Notes: generated from the letters alone by a model not told the origin. A stretch of DNA of 64,000 nucleotides from Bacteroidota bacterium (GCA_027488835.1 JAIYAW010000007.1:248001-312000), one strand, 5' to 3'. Shown: positions 24,593 through 34,994, counted from the first letter of the stretch. Numbers and translations are program-made.

Positions 24593-26473
24593 ATGAATAT
24601 TGAGGGAGAAATTATTGAGGGAATCGAAAAAGCAATTACCGCTTTATTCGCCAGTCCTGAAGCACCATCGGTGAAAATTGAAAAAACCAAATCCGACTTC
24701 GTTGGAGATTATACCTATGTGGTTTTTCCAATTGTAAGACTATCTCGCAAATCTCCCGAACAAACTGCTGAAGAAATTGGTCAATATTTAAAATCAAACT
24801 GTGCCATTATTCATAACTTTAATGTAATCAAAGGGTTCTTAAATTTAGAAGTTGATGCATCTGTTTGGTTTAATTATTTACAGTTAAATTGGAATAAAAC
24901 TTCGTTTTCACTTCCCTCAAAAAATGAGAAAGTGATGGTTGAATATTCATCACCGAATACAAATAAGCCTTTGCATTTGGGACATATCCGCAACAACTTA
25001 TTGGGTTATAGCTTATCGCAAATATTTGACAACAACGGGTACGAAGTAATCAAAGCCAATTTGATTAACGACCGTGGTATTCATATTTGCAAAAGCATGT
25101 TGGCGTGGAAGTTATTTGGAAATAATGAAACTCCAGAGTCAACCGGCCTAAAAGGAGATCATTTGGTTGGAAGATACTATGTGGTTTTCGAAAATAAATT
25201 GAGAGAACAAACCGCTGACGATATTGAAAATGCAATTGCTGGAAATTTCACTTTCGCAGATGCAACCATTCAAAAGCGCTACACCGATGCCCTAGAAAAA
25301 CTAAATGCAGCAAAGGACGAAAAACAAATTGCAAAATTCTCAGATGACATCAAAGAACTGGTAAGAAACAATTCTCAACTATTGCTTACATGTCAGGAAA
25401 TGCTGCGTCAATGGGAAGCCGGCGACAAAGAAACCATTGCCCTATGGGAAATGATGAACGGTTGGGTTTACAAAGGTTTTGAATCTACCTATTCTCGTTT
25501 GGGAGTTTCTTTTGACAAATACTACTACGAAAGCAATACCTACAAATTAGGAAAAGACATTGTTCAAGAAGGTTTGGCAAAGGGTGTTTTTTACCAAAAG
25601 CCAGACAACAGTGTATGGATTGATTTAACCAATGATGGACTAGATGAAAAACTGGTTCAACGCGGTGATGGAACTTCGGTTTACATTACCCAAGACATTG
25701 GAACTGCGGAGTTGAAATACCAAGAATTTGGCATGGAACGCAGCATTTATGTGGTTGGTAACGAACAAGATTACCACTTCAAAGTGTTGTTTTTAATCAT
25801 GCAAAAACTTGGAAAATCATACGCAAACGGTATGTATCACGCGAGTTATGGCATGGTTGATTTGCCTACCGGCAAAATGAAAAGCCGAGAAGGCACCGTG
25901 GTTGACGCCGATGATTTAATTAGCGAAATGTACCAAACTGCCAAAGACAAAACCATTGAATTGGGTAAATCCGATGGCTTAAATGAAGATGAATTGCATA
26001 ACTTGTACCATCAATTGTCGCTGTCAGCATTGAAGTTCTTTATATTGAAGGTTGATCCTAAAAAACGCATGCTATTCAACCCTGAAGAAAGTATTGATTT
26101 CCAAGGCGATACGGGTCCATTTATCCAATATACCTATGCCAGAATTCAGAGCATTTTGCGTCAGGCAAAAATCAATTGGCAGGATGCAGAAATTCCAAAT
26201 AATTTACATCCCTCAGAAATAAATACAATCAAAGTATTATACGACTTCCCTACCGTTTTGGCCGAAGCGTCAAGAGAATACTCTCCTGCGGTAATTTGTC
26301 AATATTGCCTCGATTTGGCAAGGGCCTACAACCGTTTGTATAATGAAGTTTCTATTTTGAGAGAAACCGACGAAGGATTGCAAAGCCTAAGATTAAAACT
26401 TGCCCACCACACCGCGGAGGGCTTGAAATTCGGCTTGAATTTATTGGGAATCAATGTAGTTGAAAGAATGTAA
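24593..26473 (+). CDS. argS: arginyl-tRNA synthetase
   Basis: A 626-residue class I synthetase that charges tRNA-Arg. It has an N-terminal Add-1-type domain (about 1-105), the HIGH-type signature HLGH within SSPNTNKPLHLGHIRNNLLG (near residues 120-135), a KMSKS-like KMKSREGT (about 428-435), and a C-terminal anticodon-binding DALR domain (about 510-626) ending in the typical LGINVVERM. The start ATG at 24593 gives the full family N-terminus. It is convergent with a serine hydrolase gene, 2 bases away. Confidence 0.96.
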   Translation: MNIEGEIIEGIEKAITALFASPEAPSVKIEKTKSDFVGDYTYVVFPIVRLSRKSPEQTAEEIGQYLKSNCAIIHNFNVIKGFLNLEVDASVWFNYLQLNWNKTSFSLPSKNEKVMVEYSSPNTNKPLHLGHIRNNLLGYSLSQIFDNNGYEVIKANLINDRGIHICKSMLAWKLFGNNETPESTGLKGDHLVGRYYVVFENKLREQTADDIENAIAGNFTFADATIQKRYTDALEKLNAAKDEKQIAKFSDDIKELVRNNSQLLLTCQEMLRQWEAGDKETIALWEMMNGWVYKGFESTYSRLGVSFDKYYYESNTYKLGKDIVQEGLAKGVFYQKPDNSVWIDLTNDGLDEKLVQRGDGTSVYITQDIGTAELKYQEFGMERSIYVVGNEQDYHFKVLFLIMQKLGKSYANGMYHASYGMVDLPTGKMKSREGTVVDADDLISEMYQTAKDKTIELGKSDGLNEDELHNLYHQLSLSALKFFILKVDPKKRMLFNPEESIDFQGDTGPFIQYTYARIQSILRQAKINWQDAEIPNNLHPSEINTIKVLYDFPTVLAEASREYSPAVICQYCLDLARAYNRLYNEVSILRETDEGLQSLRLKLAHHTAEGLKFGLNLLGINVVERM

Positions 26474-26475
26474 TC

Positions 26476-27783
26476 TTATTGAATTACCATTCTTACCGAT
26501 TGCCCGTTTTTTAATTTAATCAAATAAACTCCAGAAGTCATATTTTGGGTGTTTATGCTGTACCCTTCTGTATTAAACTCACCTTCTACCTTGATTGATT
26601 GCCAAAGCGAATTATAGATTTGAGGCACATCCTTACTTTTGGTTTGCAACAAAACCATTTCGCCAGATTTCGCAACGTTAGGAAATAATCCAAGTTTATC
26701 CGATTCCAAATCCAAAGCACCATTCTTTGCGCAAGGCAATTGATTGATGTATTTCCAAATTTCGTTATTGAATATCCATGGAACCAAACCATTGTTGCTT
26801 GGTGCATTCCCCATTCTTATCCAAACCAATCCTTTTGAGGGACAAACATTGATCAGCTGCCCATTTTTACCAAGTGCCATAAAAACATCATTGGGTGCAT
26901 CGGGAGAAATAGAGCCAGTAAACACAAATTGAGTTTGAGGCGCCATGTATGACGTTTTTCCATTCAACCAAGTTAAATAGCCGTAACTTTTATTGATAGT
27001 CTGACTTGAATTGATCATTTGTTTGAAAAAATTAGAATCCTTCATTATGGCTGTGCCATTCCAATTTCCTTTGTTCAACATCAGCAACCCAAATTTGGCC
27101 ATGCTTCTGCTGTCGGATGCATACACATTGTTGTAACCCGATTTAAAATAAATGCCTTTCATTCCAACAACACTTGAAACTTTGGAAAGAACATATGCAT
27201 TCAAAGTCCCCCCTGATGCACTTTCAATCACTTTATCTAGCAAGGTATAAGGAGCATTGTGATAGGCCCAACGAGTTCCTGCAGTTGCTGTATATTGCAA
27301 GCAAGCTGGCAGGGTGCAATCCGGGTCGGTTCCATTGTCCTTCAACCCCGTTGTCATTGCAATTTGATTGATAATGCAAATGCTATCTTCTTGTTTGCTG
27401 CTTAAAGTTGTCCATCCAGCACCCAAATATTTCGAAGATTTGTCGGTCAGTTTTAGAAGTCCTTCTTGATTGGCAATGCCAACGCAAAATCCGGTCAAAG
27501 TTTTTCCGGCACTTGCCCAATACCAATTGCTATCTTTTGTAAATGTTCCAAAGTACTTTTCTAGCACAATTTTACCATCCTTCAATAGAATAAAAGACTT
27601 GGAATTAGATTGACTCAAGAAATTATAAAGGCTATCAATCCGTTCTTGGCAATAACCAAATCGATTCGTTGACAAGGTATCCCAAGTTCCCGTTTTTGGA
27701 GGGAAGTAGGTTTGCGCGTTAAGATTCAGGCAGCAAACAAAAATTAATGCCGTAAAATATTTTTTCAACCCATTGAATTGCAT
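26476..27783 (-). CDS. secreted class C beta-lactamase-like serine hydrolase with T9SS sorting domain
   Basis: A 435-residue exported protein with a signal peptide (about 1-23). Its serine-hydrolase domain has the SxxK nucleophile motif SAGK (in YWASAGKTLTGF) and a YxN-like YHN (in WAYHNAPYTLLD). The C-terminal ~80 residues look like a type A T9SS sorting domain (LGLFPNVAKSGEMVLL ... TSGVYLIKLKNG). Members of this group include esterases, peptidases and lactamases, so the substrate is open. It contains a GAGGGAC word on the plus strand at 26837. It is unrelated in function to its neighbours argS and ruvC. Confidence 0.85.
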   Translation of the reverse strand: MQFNGLKKYFTALIFVCCLNLNAQTYFPPKTGTWDTLSTNRFGYCQERIDSLYNFLSQSNSKSFILLKDGKIVLEKYFGTFTKDSNWYWASAGKTLTGFCVGIANQEGLLKLTDKSSKYLGAGWTTLSSKQEDSICIINQIAMTTGLKDNGTDPDCTLPACLQYTATAGTRWAYHNAPYTLLDKVIESASGGTLNAYVLSKVSSVVGMKGIYFKSGYNNVYASDSRSMAKFGLLMLNKGNWNGTAIMKDSNFFKQMINSSQTINKSYGYLTWLNGKTSYMAPQTQFVFTGSISPDAPNDVFMALGKNGQLINVCPSKGLVWIRMGNAPSNNGLVPWIFNNEIWKYINQLPCAKNGALDLESDKLGLFPNVAKSGEMVLLQTKSKDVPQIYNSLWQSIKVEGEFNTEGYSINTQNMTSGVYLIKLKNGQSVRMVIQ

Positions 27784-27828
27784 ACAAATAAAACGTTATT
27801 TAGAATGAAAAGTTACAACAAAAAATGA

Positions 27829-28401
27829 TTATTCCAACCTGTCGGGATTCTCTTTCACAAATTGTGCCCAACCTCCAGTTTTTTTACCGGTTGATTTTGT
27901 TGTTCCAAATACCCTAGGTTGGAATTGATAAATATGACATAAGGCAGCGGCCAATCCGTCTGTTGCATCGAGTGTTTCAGGGGCAGTTTCAAACTGAAAC
28001 TGAGCTTGAAGCATGGCCAAAACCTGTTCTTTAGACGCAGCACCATTGCCACAAATAGATTGTTTTATTTTTCGAGGGACATATTCATAAACGGGAACTT
28101 TGCGCGAAATGGCTGCCGCTATGGCAACGCCTTGCGCCCTACCCAACTTCAGCATACTTTGAACATTCTTTCCGTAAAAAGGCGCCTCAATAGAAACTTC
28201 AGTTACATTGAATCCATCAATAAGCGCAGCAATACGTTCAAAAATATGAAAAAGCTTTTCTCCATGGTCTTCGAATTTCGACAAACGCACCACTCCCAAT
28301 GTCTCTAACAACGGGGTTTGACCGTCCATTTTAATAATTCCGTAACCCAATAAATTTGTACCTGGATCGATACCCAAAATAATCCGTGGAGAATTCACCA
28401 T
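27829..28401 (-). CDS. ruvC: Holliday junction resolvase RuvC
   Basis: A 190-residue RNase H-fold endonuclease that cuts Holliday junctions. The acidic active-site residues lie in IILGIDPGTNLLGYG, VSIEAPFYGKNVQS and TLDATDGLAAALCH. The ATG at 28401 (MVNSPRIILG) fits the family better than the ORF start at 28434. It is divergent from the aconitase gene with 75 bases between. The C-terminus carries a short basic tail (TKSTGKKTGG). Confidence 0.94.
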   Translation of the reverse strand: MVNSPRIILGIDPGTNLLGYGIIKMDGQTPLLETLGVVRLSKFEDHGEKLFHIFERIAALIDGFNVTEVSIEAPFYGKNVQSMLKLGRAQGVAIAAAISRKVPVYEYVPRKIKQSICGNGAASKEQVLAMLQAQFQFETAPETLDATDGLAAALCHIYQFQPRVFGTTKSTGKKTGGWAQFVKENPDRLE

Positions 28402-28476
28402 ACAAAGATGTCGAAATAATAGAAAATACCACAAAAAAATACGAAATTTGCAGTAAATAGATTAATAAATAAGAAA

Positions 28477-30741
28477 ATGGCTTTTGATATTGAAGTGATT
28501 AAATCTGTTTACGAAAGAATGCCTGAACGTGTAAATGCAGCACGTCAACTTCTAGGTAAACCATTAACATTAACTGAAAAGATTTTGTATTCCCACCTTT
28601 GGGAAAACCCAGCAACAAGAAGTTTTGGCCGCGGTGCTGACTATGTAGATTTCGCACCAGACCGTGTAGCAATGCAAGATGCTACTGCACAAATGGCACT
28701 TTTGCAATTTATGCAAGCAGGTCGTCCAAAAGTTACCGTACCAAGTACAGTTCACTGTGATCACTTAATTACTGCAAAAGTTGGAGCCGATCAAGATTTA
28801 GAAGTTGCGAATACTGAAAGCAAAGAAGTTTACGATTTCTTGGCATCTGTTTCTAACAAATATGGCATCGGTTTCTGGAAACCAGGTGCAGGTATCATTC
28901 ACCAAGTAGTACTTGAAAACTACGCTTTCCCAGGTGGAATGATGATTGGTACCGATTCACACACAGTAAATGCGGGTGGATTGGGTATGGTTGCCATTGG
29001 TGTGGGTGGTGCCGACGCTTGCGACGTTATGGCAGGTTTGCCATGGGAGCTAAAATGGCCTAAATTAATTGGAATTAAATTAACGGGTAAACTTTCTGGT
29101 TGGTGCTCTGCAAAAGATGTTATCTTAAAAGTTGCAGGTATTTTAACTGTAAAAGGTGGTACCGGTTGTATTGTTGAATATTTCGGTGAAGGTGCTACAT
29201 CTATGAGCTGTACCGGTAAAGGTACAATTTGTAACATGGGTGCTGAAATTGGAGCTACTACATCAACCTTTGGTTACGATGAGAGCATGGAGCGCTACTT
29301 GCGCGCTACGGGTCGTGCCGATGTGGCTGACTTGGCTAACGGTGTTAAAGAATATTTAACCGCCGATGCTGAAGTTTATGCAAACCCTGAACAATATTTC
29401 GATCAAGTAATCGAAATCGATTTAAATACCCTTGAACCATATTTGAACGGTCCTTTCACTCCAGATTTGGCTACTCCTATTTCTAAAATGAAAGAAGAAG
29501 CAGCTAAAAATGGTTGGCCAACCAAAGTTGAAGTGGGTTTGATTGGTAGCTGTACCAACTCATCTTACGAAGATATTTCTCGTGCAGTAAGTTTGGCACA
29601 ACAGGTTTCTACAAAAAACTTGAAACCAAAAGCTGAATACCTAATTACTCCGGGTTCTGAGCAAGTAAGATTTACAATCGAACGCGATGGATTCTTGAAA
29701 ATATTTGACCAAATTGGTGCCAAAGTATTTACAAATGCTTGTGGTCCTTGTATTGGTATGTGGGATAGAATGGGTGCTGAAAAGCAAGAAAAAAACACCA
29801 TTGTACACTCTTTCAATAGAAACTTTGCAAAACGTGCCGATGGAAACCCTAACACCTATGCATTTGTGGCTTCTCCAGAATTGGTTACAGCATTGGCAAT
29901 TGCAGGTGATTTAACTTTCAATCCATTGACAGATTCGTTAATCAATGAAAACGGCGAGTCTGTGATGTTGGATCCACCAACAGGATTTGAACTTCCTGCT
30001 TTGGGATTTGCAGTTGAAGACGCCGGTTACCAAGCTCCTGCGGCAGATGGTTCAGGTGTTCAGGTTGCAGTTTCTCCAACAAGCAAGCGTTTGCAGTTGT
30101 TAGATCCATTCCAAGCTTGGGAGGGAACTGATATCACTGGAATGCGTTTGTTGATCAAAGCAAAAGGAAAATGTACAACTGACCATATTTCTATGGCTGG
30201 ACCTTGGTTGAAATTCCGTGGTCACTTAGATAACATTTCAGACAACTTGTTAATTGGAGCAACTAACTTCTTCAATGACCAAGCAAATGCTGTTGTAAAC
30301 CAAGAAACTGGGAAAACAGATACTGTTCCTGCTACACAACGTGCTTACAAAGCCGCTGGAATTGGATCTATTGTTGTTGGCGACGAAAACTATGGTGAAG
30401 GCTCATCTCGTGAACATGCTGCCATGGAGCCACGTCATTTGGGTGTTCGTGCTGTTTTGGTAAAATCATTTGCACGTATTCACGAAACCAACTTGAAAAA
30501 ACAAGGAATGTTGGCGTTAACATTTGCCGATAAAGCAGATTACGACAAAATTCAAGAAGCAGACAAAATCGACATCGTTGGTTTGACAACTTTTGCTCCA
30601 GACAAATCATTGACATTGGTATTAAACCATGCCGATGGCAGCAAGGATGAAATCACTGTAAACCACAGCTACAACGACCAACAAATTGAGTGGTTCAAAG
30701 CTGGTGGCGCATTAAACATCATCCGCAAATCAGTAGCATAA
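28477..30741 (+). CDS. acn: aconitate hydratase
   Basis: A 754-residue TCA-cycle enzyme that interconverts citrate and isocitrate. The three [4Fe-4S] cysteines are visible in [13 protein letters not shown] (one) and [10 protein letters not shown] (two). The mobile C-terminal swivel domain begins near residue 540 ([15 protein letters not shown] ... [17 protein letters not shown]). Length and motifs match the mitochondrial-type aconitase common in Bacteroidota. Codon choice is more optimal than in its neighbours, which suggests high expression. A small hairpin (30745-30764) and a strong terminator (30779-30803) follow. Confidence 0.95.
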   Translation: MAFDIEVIKSVYERMPERVNAARQLLGKPLTLTEKILYSHLWENPATRSFGRGADYVDFAPDRVAMQDATAQMALLQFMQAGRPKVTVPSTVHCDHLITAKVGADQDLEVANTESKEVYDFLASVSNKYGIGFWKPGAGIIHQVVLENYAFPGGMMIGTDSHTVNAGGLGMVAIGVGGADACDVMAGLPWELKWPKLIGIKLTGKLSGWCSAKDVILKVAGILTVKGGTGCIVEYFGEGATSMSCTGKGTICNMGAEIGATTSTFGYDESMERYLRATGRADVADLANGVKEYLTADAEVYANPEQYFDQVIEIDLNTLEPYLNGPFTPDLATPISKMKEEAAKNGWPTKVEVGLIGSCTNSSYEDISRAVSLAQQVSTKNLKPKAEYLITPGSEQVRFTIERDGFLKIFDQIGAKVFTNACGPCIGMWDRMGAEKQEKNTIVHSFNRNFAKRADGNPNTYAFVASPELVTALAIAGDLTFNPLTDSLINENGESVMLDPPTGFELPALGFAVEDAGYQAPAADGSGVQVAVSPTSKRLQLLDPFQAWEGTDITGMRLLIKAKGKCTTDHISMAGPWLKFRGHLDNISDNLLIGATNFFNDQANAVVNQETGKTDTVPATQRAYKAAGIGSIVVGDENYGEGSSREHAAMEPRHLGVRAVLVKSFARIHETNLKKQGMLALTFADKADYDKIQEADKIDIVGLTTFAPDKSLTLVLNHADGSKDEITVNHSYNDQQIEWFKAGGALNIIRKSVA

Positions 30742-30744
30742 TTT

Positions 30745-30764
30745 CTTGAGGGACATTCCTCAAG
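30745..30764 (+). other. small inverted repeat after aconitase
   Basis: CTTGAGG (30745-30751) and CCTCAAG (30758-30764) form a 7-bp stem with a 6-base loop, 4 bases after the acn stop. The left arm overlaps the only intergenic copy of the GAGGGAC word (30748-30754). It may protect the transcript 3' end. Confidence 0.4.
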
Positions 30765-30778
30765 GTATATAAAAGAGA

Positions 30779-30803
30779 AAAGGCGCCAGTGGCGCCTTTT
30801 TTT
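30779..30803 (+). terminator. rho-independent terminator after aconitase
   Basis: AAAGGCGCC (30779-30787), loop AGT, GGCGCCTTT (30791-30799), then more T to 30803. The same GGCGCC stem core is used by the terminator after sucD at 39382. Confidence 0.9.
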
Positions 30804-30822
30804 ATGATATAATTAATTGAAT

Positions 30823-31980
30823 TTACTTCAACTTCACACCTTCACTCACATACGTTTTGATGCAATCAAAAACAGGCAGCCCATGTGATTTGTCTATGCC
30901 ATGACCTGTTCTTACAACCACTGCATTTTCGTTTTTCACAATGGCAATGTACTGCCCATGTAGCCCTTGGAAGTAGGTAAATGGAATGCCCTTTGTTTCG
31001 CCTATCCAGAAAGAATGTCCATAGTTCACACTTTTAAATGGCTTTTGTGCCATATCTAAAAATGCAGAATCAATAATTGATTCCCCCCAATTATTTTTAC
31101 CGTGATGCATAACCAATTGACCTAATTTGGCAAAATCTCTTGCGGTTGCATCAAAACAACAATAAGTTAACTCCTTGCCGTTTTCAGCATCCAACGACCA
31201 AAATGCGGGATACTCAGCCCCAATTTTATTCCATAAACTCTCTTGGGTAAACTCCGAAATCGATTTGTATTTGCCCGTTTTGTCAAGCGCCTTTTTCAAT
31301 ACCAATCCTAACAATTGCGTTGACCCGCTTTGGTAATTGAAATTCTCACCCGGTTTTTTTATCACGGCAACCTGCTTCATCACTGCTTCAACATCATTTG
31401 AATAATACGCTTTTGCAGAAACCCCAAATGGTGATAGATAGTTTTCTTCCCAATCCAAACCCGCTGTCATTGTAGAGAGGTTGCGCAAGGTTAAATCCTT
31501 GGCAAATTCGCCTGTTAACCAGGGCAAATAATCGATCACTTTGTCGTCCCACGATCCAATAATTTTGTCTTGAATTGCCTTTTGTACCAACAAAGTTGTG
31601 ATGGTTTTTGCAATTGAAAAAGAATTGGTTTGCGATGAATCTGTAACGCCATTAAAATAATGTTCAGAAACAATGGTATCGTTTTTTAATACAATGTAAG
31701 ACCCAGAATTTGTTTTGGTTAACATCGATAATAATTGAGTGTCTAAGCCATTGCTTTTTGAATAGTTTTTTGAAGGAATGACAAAAATTTTGCTAGGATT
31801 GTTTTGCATTTTTCGCAAATCGAAATATTTCCAATCCAAATAATTCGCAGATTTTTCACCTTTCAAATAGGTTAAGCTCATTCCTTTAACCAAATATTTG
31901 TAAGGCGACAAATAAACAATCGTGCCTAATAATACCAAACTAATAAGTGCAATAAATAGGGTTTTATTTTTTTTCATCAT
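30823..31980 (-). CDS. membrane-anchored class C beta-lactamase-like serine hydrolase
   Basis: A 385-residue protein with one N-terminal membrane segment (about 8-26) and a periplasmic serine-hydrolase domain. The SxxK motif is SIAK (in TNSFSIAKTITTLL), and the YxN/YxS motif is probably YQS in NFNYQSGSTQLLG. It has no T9SS sorting domain, unlike the other serine hydrolase at 26476. The substrate is unknown. It is divergent from the Asp-box protein, and the region between holds a palindrome flanked by direct repeats (32047-32076). Confidence 0.85.
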   Translation of the reverse strand: MMKKNKTLFIALISLVLLGTIVYLSPYKYLVKGMSLTYLKGEKSANYLDWKYFDLRKMQNNPSKIFVIPSKNYSKSNGLDTQLLSMLTKTNSGSYIVLKNDTIVSEHYFNGVTDSSQTNSFSIAKTITTLLVQKAIQDKIIGSWDDKVIDYLPWLTGEFAKDLTLRNLSTMTAGLDWEENYLSPFGVSAKAYYSNDVEAVMKQVAVIKKPGENFNYQSGSTQLLGLVLKKALDKTGKYKSISEFTQESLWNKIGAEYPAFWSLDAENGKELTYCCFDATARDFAKLGQLVMHHGKNNWGESIIDSAFLDMAQKPFKSVNYGHSFWIGETKGIPFTYFQGLHGQYIAIVKNENAVVVRTGHGIDKSHGLPVFDCIKTYVSEGVKLK

Positions 31981-32046
31981 TGTGTGAACAGTTGCAAATA
32001 TATTCAGAAATTGGTTTAAAAGTAATTCAGAAAAAAAATGGCGATA

Positions 32047-32076
32047 TATTGTTTGCCAATTGGCAGTATTGTTTGC
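32047..32076. repeat. direct repeat pair around a palindrome (candidate operator)
   Basis: TATTGTTTGC occurs at 32047-32056 and again at 32067-32076, exactly 20 bases apart. The perfect 12-base palindrome TGCCAATTGGCA (32054-32065) lies between and partly overlaps the first copy. It lies in the 171-base divergent region between a serine hydrolase and a T9SS protein gene, a reasonable place for a regulator to bind. Confidence 0.4.
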
Positions 32077-32138
32077 AATTTACTCGTCATTTTCTACACA
32101 AATCCATCATTAACTCCTCATTGGTAATTCCTTTTTAC

Positions 32139-32146
32139 TACATTTG
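32139..32146 (+). promoter_or_regulatory. -7 box (TACATTTG) next to the ATG at 32152
   Basis: TACATTTG matches TAnnTTTG exactly and ends 5 bases before the ATG at 32152. The nearest TTG (32121-32123) is 15 bases upstream, shorter than usual. As for argS, the predicted transcript would have almost no leader. Confidence 0.45.
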
Positions 32147-32151
32147 TATAT

Positions 32152-34620
32152 ATGTTAAAATTCCAAAGAGCCATAAGCGCAATCTCTTTAAGTATAATTT
32201 TTATAGGATTATTTTCGGTAGGGCTTTTCCTTAAACCAAAACATTCTCCTCAAATTTTTGGAGAAAATCCTGGTTACTTTGAACAGTGGTTTAACGAAAG
32301 GAAAAATGCAAATGGAGAAATTCCTTCATGGTTAAAAACCACATGGAGCAAATGGGATCATTCTCAAATTAGCAATAGAGCCAGTGGAAATCCCATCGAT
32401 AACATCATAGAAATTGGTCCGAATAATGTTGGCGGAAGAACACGCGTGCTTTGGATAGACCCATCAAATGACAACCTCATTTTGGCAGGGGGAATTTCAG
32501 GTGGAATGTGGCGTTCAGAAAATGGTGGCAAAACTTGGAAAGCAATAAACGAACAAGAAATTACATTACAACCCAGCTGCATCACCGCTAATCCATTTAA
32601 TAGCAATGAAATATATTATGGAACTGGAGAGTGCCGTTACGGCGGTTTACACAATCCGGGAAATGGCGTTTTCAAATCTTCCGACAGAGGAAAGTCCTTT
32701 ACTCAGTTAAGTTCAACTGCAAAATTGGGTGGCTTTGATGCCATTTGGGATATTGAATATTCGAAAACAGACAGCAACACAATTTTTGTTGGAACCAATA
32801 CAGCCGGAATGTTCCGCTCCACAAACAAGGGCAATTCATGGTCAGCAGTATACACCGCGGGAAATAAGCAAGTAAATGATATTTTAACATTGCCATCGGG
32901 CCGAGTGCTGATATCACAACAATCTAACAACGTATACTACTCTGATAGCAATGGAAAAACAGGTACATTTATTCCCGTAACCTTCCCTTCAAAACCAGTT
33001 TCAGGGACCTACAGACTTATTAAATTGGCCAATTCGAAAAAATTCCCCAATGTAATATATGCGCTTTTTGAAGGTTGGGATTATACTACTGGACCCGCAG
33101 CATTCTACAAAAGCAGCAATGGTGGCAAAACTTGGATTAAGAAAACAACGCCTTCAGCAATTTCAACCGGGCAACAAGCCTATTGTGTAACGCTGGGTGT
33201 TAGTGCCGTTGATTCAAACAAAATATTCGCAGGTTGTCAATATTCCGCTTCATCTACAAACGGTGGAAATTCTTGGACATCACTTTTTGGAAGCCATGCC
33301 GACAATCAATCGTTTGCAGCGTTTAACACTGCAAGCAATGAATATTTAGCGGGTACAGATGGTGGGATTTATAGATTCAAATGGAACAGCCAAACGGCCA
33401 TGGGAAATTTAAATACGGGCTACAACGTCACCCAATTCTATGCTGGAAGTTATGATATAGATGGAATGAGAGCAGTTGGTGGCACACAAGATAATGGAAC
33501 TCAATTTTCTAAAGGGCCACTCAATACATCTCAAATTTTTGGGGGAGATGGCGCCTATTGTCATATAGGTCAAGAAGACGGCGATGTTGCATATGTGTCA
33601 TACCAAAATGATGGAATTCATCGTTTAGACAATTTCTCAATCTCTGGTTCATCAAATAGTATAAATATTTCTGATTCTCGTTTTGAAAATGACGGAGTAA
33701 GTTTCATCAATGCCTACACCATGAACCATGCCGACCAATACATGCTGTTTTATAGAACCAACAGTGGCGTTTATAGAACCACAGATGGTGGAGATGCTTG
33801 GGAAAAAATAAATAAAATATCTCGCTCTAGTATCAAAGCCTTGGCTTGCTCGGAAGAAACTAATCCCGTATTCTACTATGGTGGAGCCGCAGCACAATTG
33901 TATAAGTTAGAAAATGCAAGAACAGCAATTGGTACAGAAGTGAGCTTCAACAATTCAGTTCCCTCATCCATAACCAGCGACTTTATTAACGGCATTACCA
34001 TTAATCCGGTTAATAAATATCAAATCTTCGTTGCATTTACCACAGTTAGCAACCAAGGACGTGTTTGGAAAGCAAGTAATCTGCAAACAGCTACCCCACT
34101 TTGGGAAAATATTTCAGGAAATTTACCAGCAGGGTTGCCAGTAAATATGGTTGCAGTTGACTCTCAAGATCCTGAAAATAAAATATTCGCAGCAACAGAT
34201 TATGGTTTTTACTTTACGGTTGATGGTGGAAAAACTTGGACAAAAGACACAAGAATTCCAAACGTAGAAGTACATGAAATTAAAATGCGAAATTCAGATA
34301 GAACATTATTCCTCTATACCCATGGAAGAGGAATGTGGGCAATCAAATTGGCTCAATTAAGCAATACCGAGAAAATAGAAAAACTAAAACTTGTAAGTTT
34401 ATATCCAAATCCTGCAAGCAAATATTTAACGGTGAAACTAAATTTACAAACTACCATTCAAGCCATCAATGTATACGATTTAAGTGGAAAGGTTTGCAAG
34501 AACGTGAATAGAATTGAGGAAAATAAAATTGACGTTTGCGATTTGGCAGAAGGTGTTTATTTTGTTCAAGTTGTTACCCCCGAAAAATCTTTCACACAGA
34601 AAATTAAAATTGAAAGATAA
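32152..34620 (+). CDS. secreted Asp-box (BNR/sialidase-like propeller) protein with T9SS sorting domain
   Basis: An 822-residue exported protein. A hydrophobic N-terminus (about 9-27) is followed by a beta-propeller region with at least seven Asp-box-like repeats of the form S-x-[ND]-x-G-x-[ST]-W (SENGGKTWKAI, SSDRGKSFTQL, STNKGNSWSAV, SSNGGKTWIKK, STNGGNSWTSL, TTDGGDAWEKI, TVDGGKTWTKD). The C-terminal ~80 residues are a type A sorting domain (SLYPNPASKYLTV ... EGVYFVQVV). This fold occurs in sialidase-like and VPS10-like proteins. No catalytic sialidase residues are evident, so it may bind rather than cut. The stop overlaps the next start (TAATG). Confidence 0.88.
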   Translation: MLKFQRAISAISLSIIFIGLFSVGLFLKPKHSPQIFGENPGYFEQWFNERKNANGEIPSWLKTTWSKWDHSQISNRASGNPIDNIIEIGPNNVGGRTRVLWIDPSNDNLILAGGISGGMWRSENGGKTWKAINEQEITLQPSCITANPFNSNEIYYGTGECRYGGLHNPGNGVFKSSDRGKSFTQLSSTAKLGGFDAIWDIEYSKTDSNTIFVGTNTAGMFRSTNKGNSWSAVYTAGNKQVNDILTLPSGRVLISQQSNNVYYSDSNGKTGTFIPVTFPSKPVSGTYRLIKLANSKKFPNVIYALFEGWDYTTGPAAFYKSSNGGKTWIKKTTPSAISTGQQAYCVTLGVSAVDSNKIFAGCQYSASSTNGGNSWTSLFGSHADNQSFAAFNTASNEYLAGTDGGIYRFKWNSQTAMGNLNTGYNVTQFYAGSYDIDGMRAVGGTQDNGTQFSKGPLNTSQIFGGDGAYCHIGQEDGDVAYVSYQNDGIHRLDNFSISGSSNSINISDSRFENDGVSFINAYTMNHADQYMLFYRTNSGVYRTTDGGDAWEKINKISRSSIKALACSEETNPVFYYGGAAAQLYKLENARTAIGTEVSFNNSVPSSITSDFINGITINPVNKYQIFVAFTTVSNQGRVWKASNLQTATPLWENISGNLPAGLPVNMVAVDSQDPENKIFAATDYGFYFTVDGGKTWTKDTRIPNVEVHEIKMRNSDRTLFLYTHGRGMWAIKLAQLSNTEKIEKLKLVSLYPNPASKYLTVKLNLQTTIQAINVYDLSGKVCKNVNRIEENKIDVCDLAEGVYFVQVVTPEKSFTQKIKIER

Positions 34621-34994
34621 TGTTGAATAAAGAAATAGAAGCGGCCCTTACTACCCTTGAATCTCAACTCAATGAGATCAATGAAATGCTCAAAGAAGTA
34701 AGTGACGACATTATACAAGGTGGGTTTTCTGAATACCCAATTTTTGTGGCACACCAAGAAGACGCAAAAATTGGAGAATTAATCATTGACAGATCTGAAT
34801 TTGATTTCCCTTTTTCAATCAATGCCACTGTAATGGAAAGGTTAATTGAATTAAACATCCTTACCGATGACCGCAAAGATCAATTCATCAAGGCCTTCGG
34901 CGATACAAAAAACAACATGTGCATTTTGTGGCTCTTCGGGCAACATTCTCAATTTATTTTTATGCCATTCAAGAAAATGGCGAAAGCAAATTAA
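34620..34994 (+). CDS. small conserved-looking cytoplasmic protein of unknown function
   Basis: A 124-residue soluble protein with no signal peptide or membrane segment. The first ~30 residues are a Leu/Glu-rich helix that could form a coiled coil (ALTTLESQLNEINEMLKEVS). The rest is mixed alpha/beta. I do not recognise the family. It overlaps the upstream T9SS gene by 1 base and lies 2 bases before the glycosyltransferase gene, so the three may be one transcript. Confidence 0.75.
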   Translation: MLNKEIEAALTTLESQLNEINEMLKEVSDDIIQGGFSEYPIFVAHQEDAKIGELIIDRSEFDFPFSINATVMERLIELNILTDDRKDQFIKAFGDTKNNMCILWLFGQHSQFIFMPFKKMAKAN

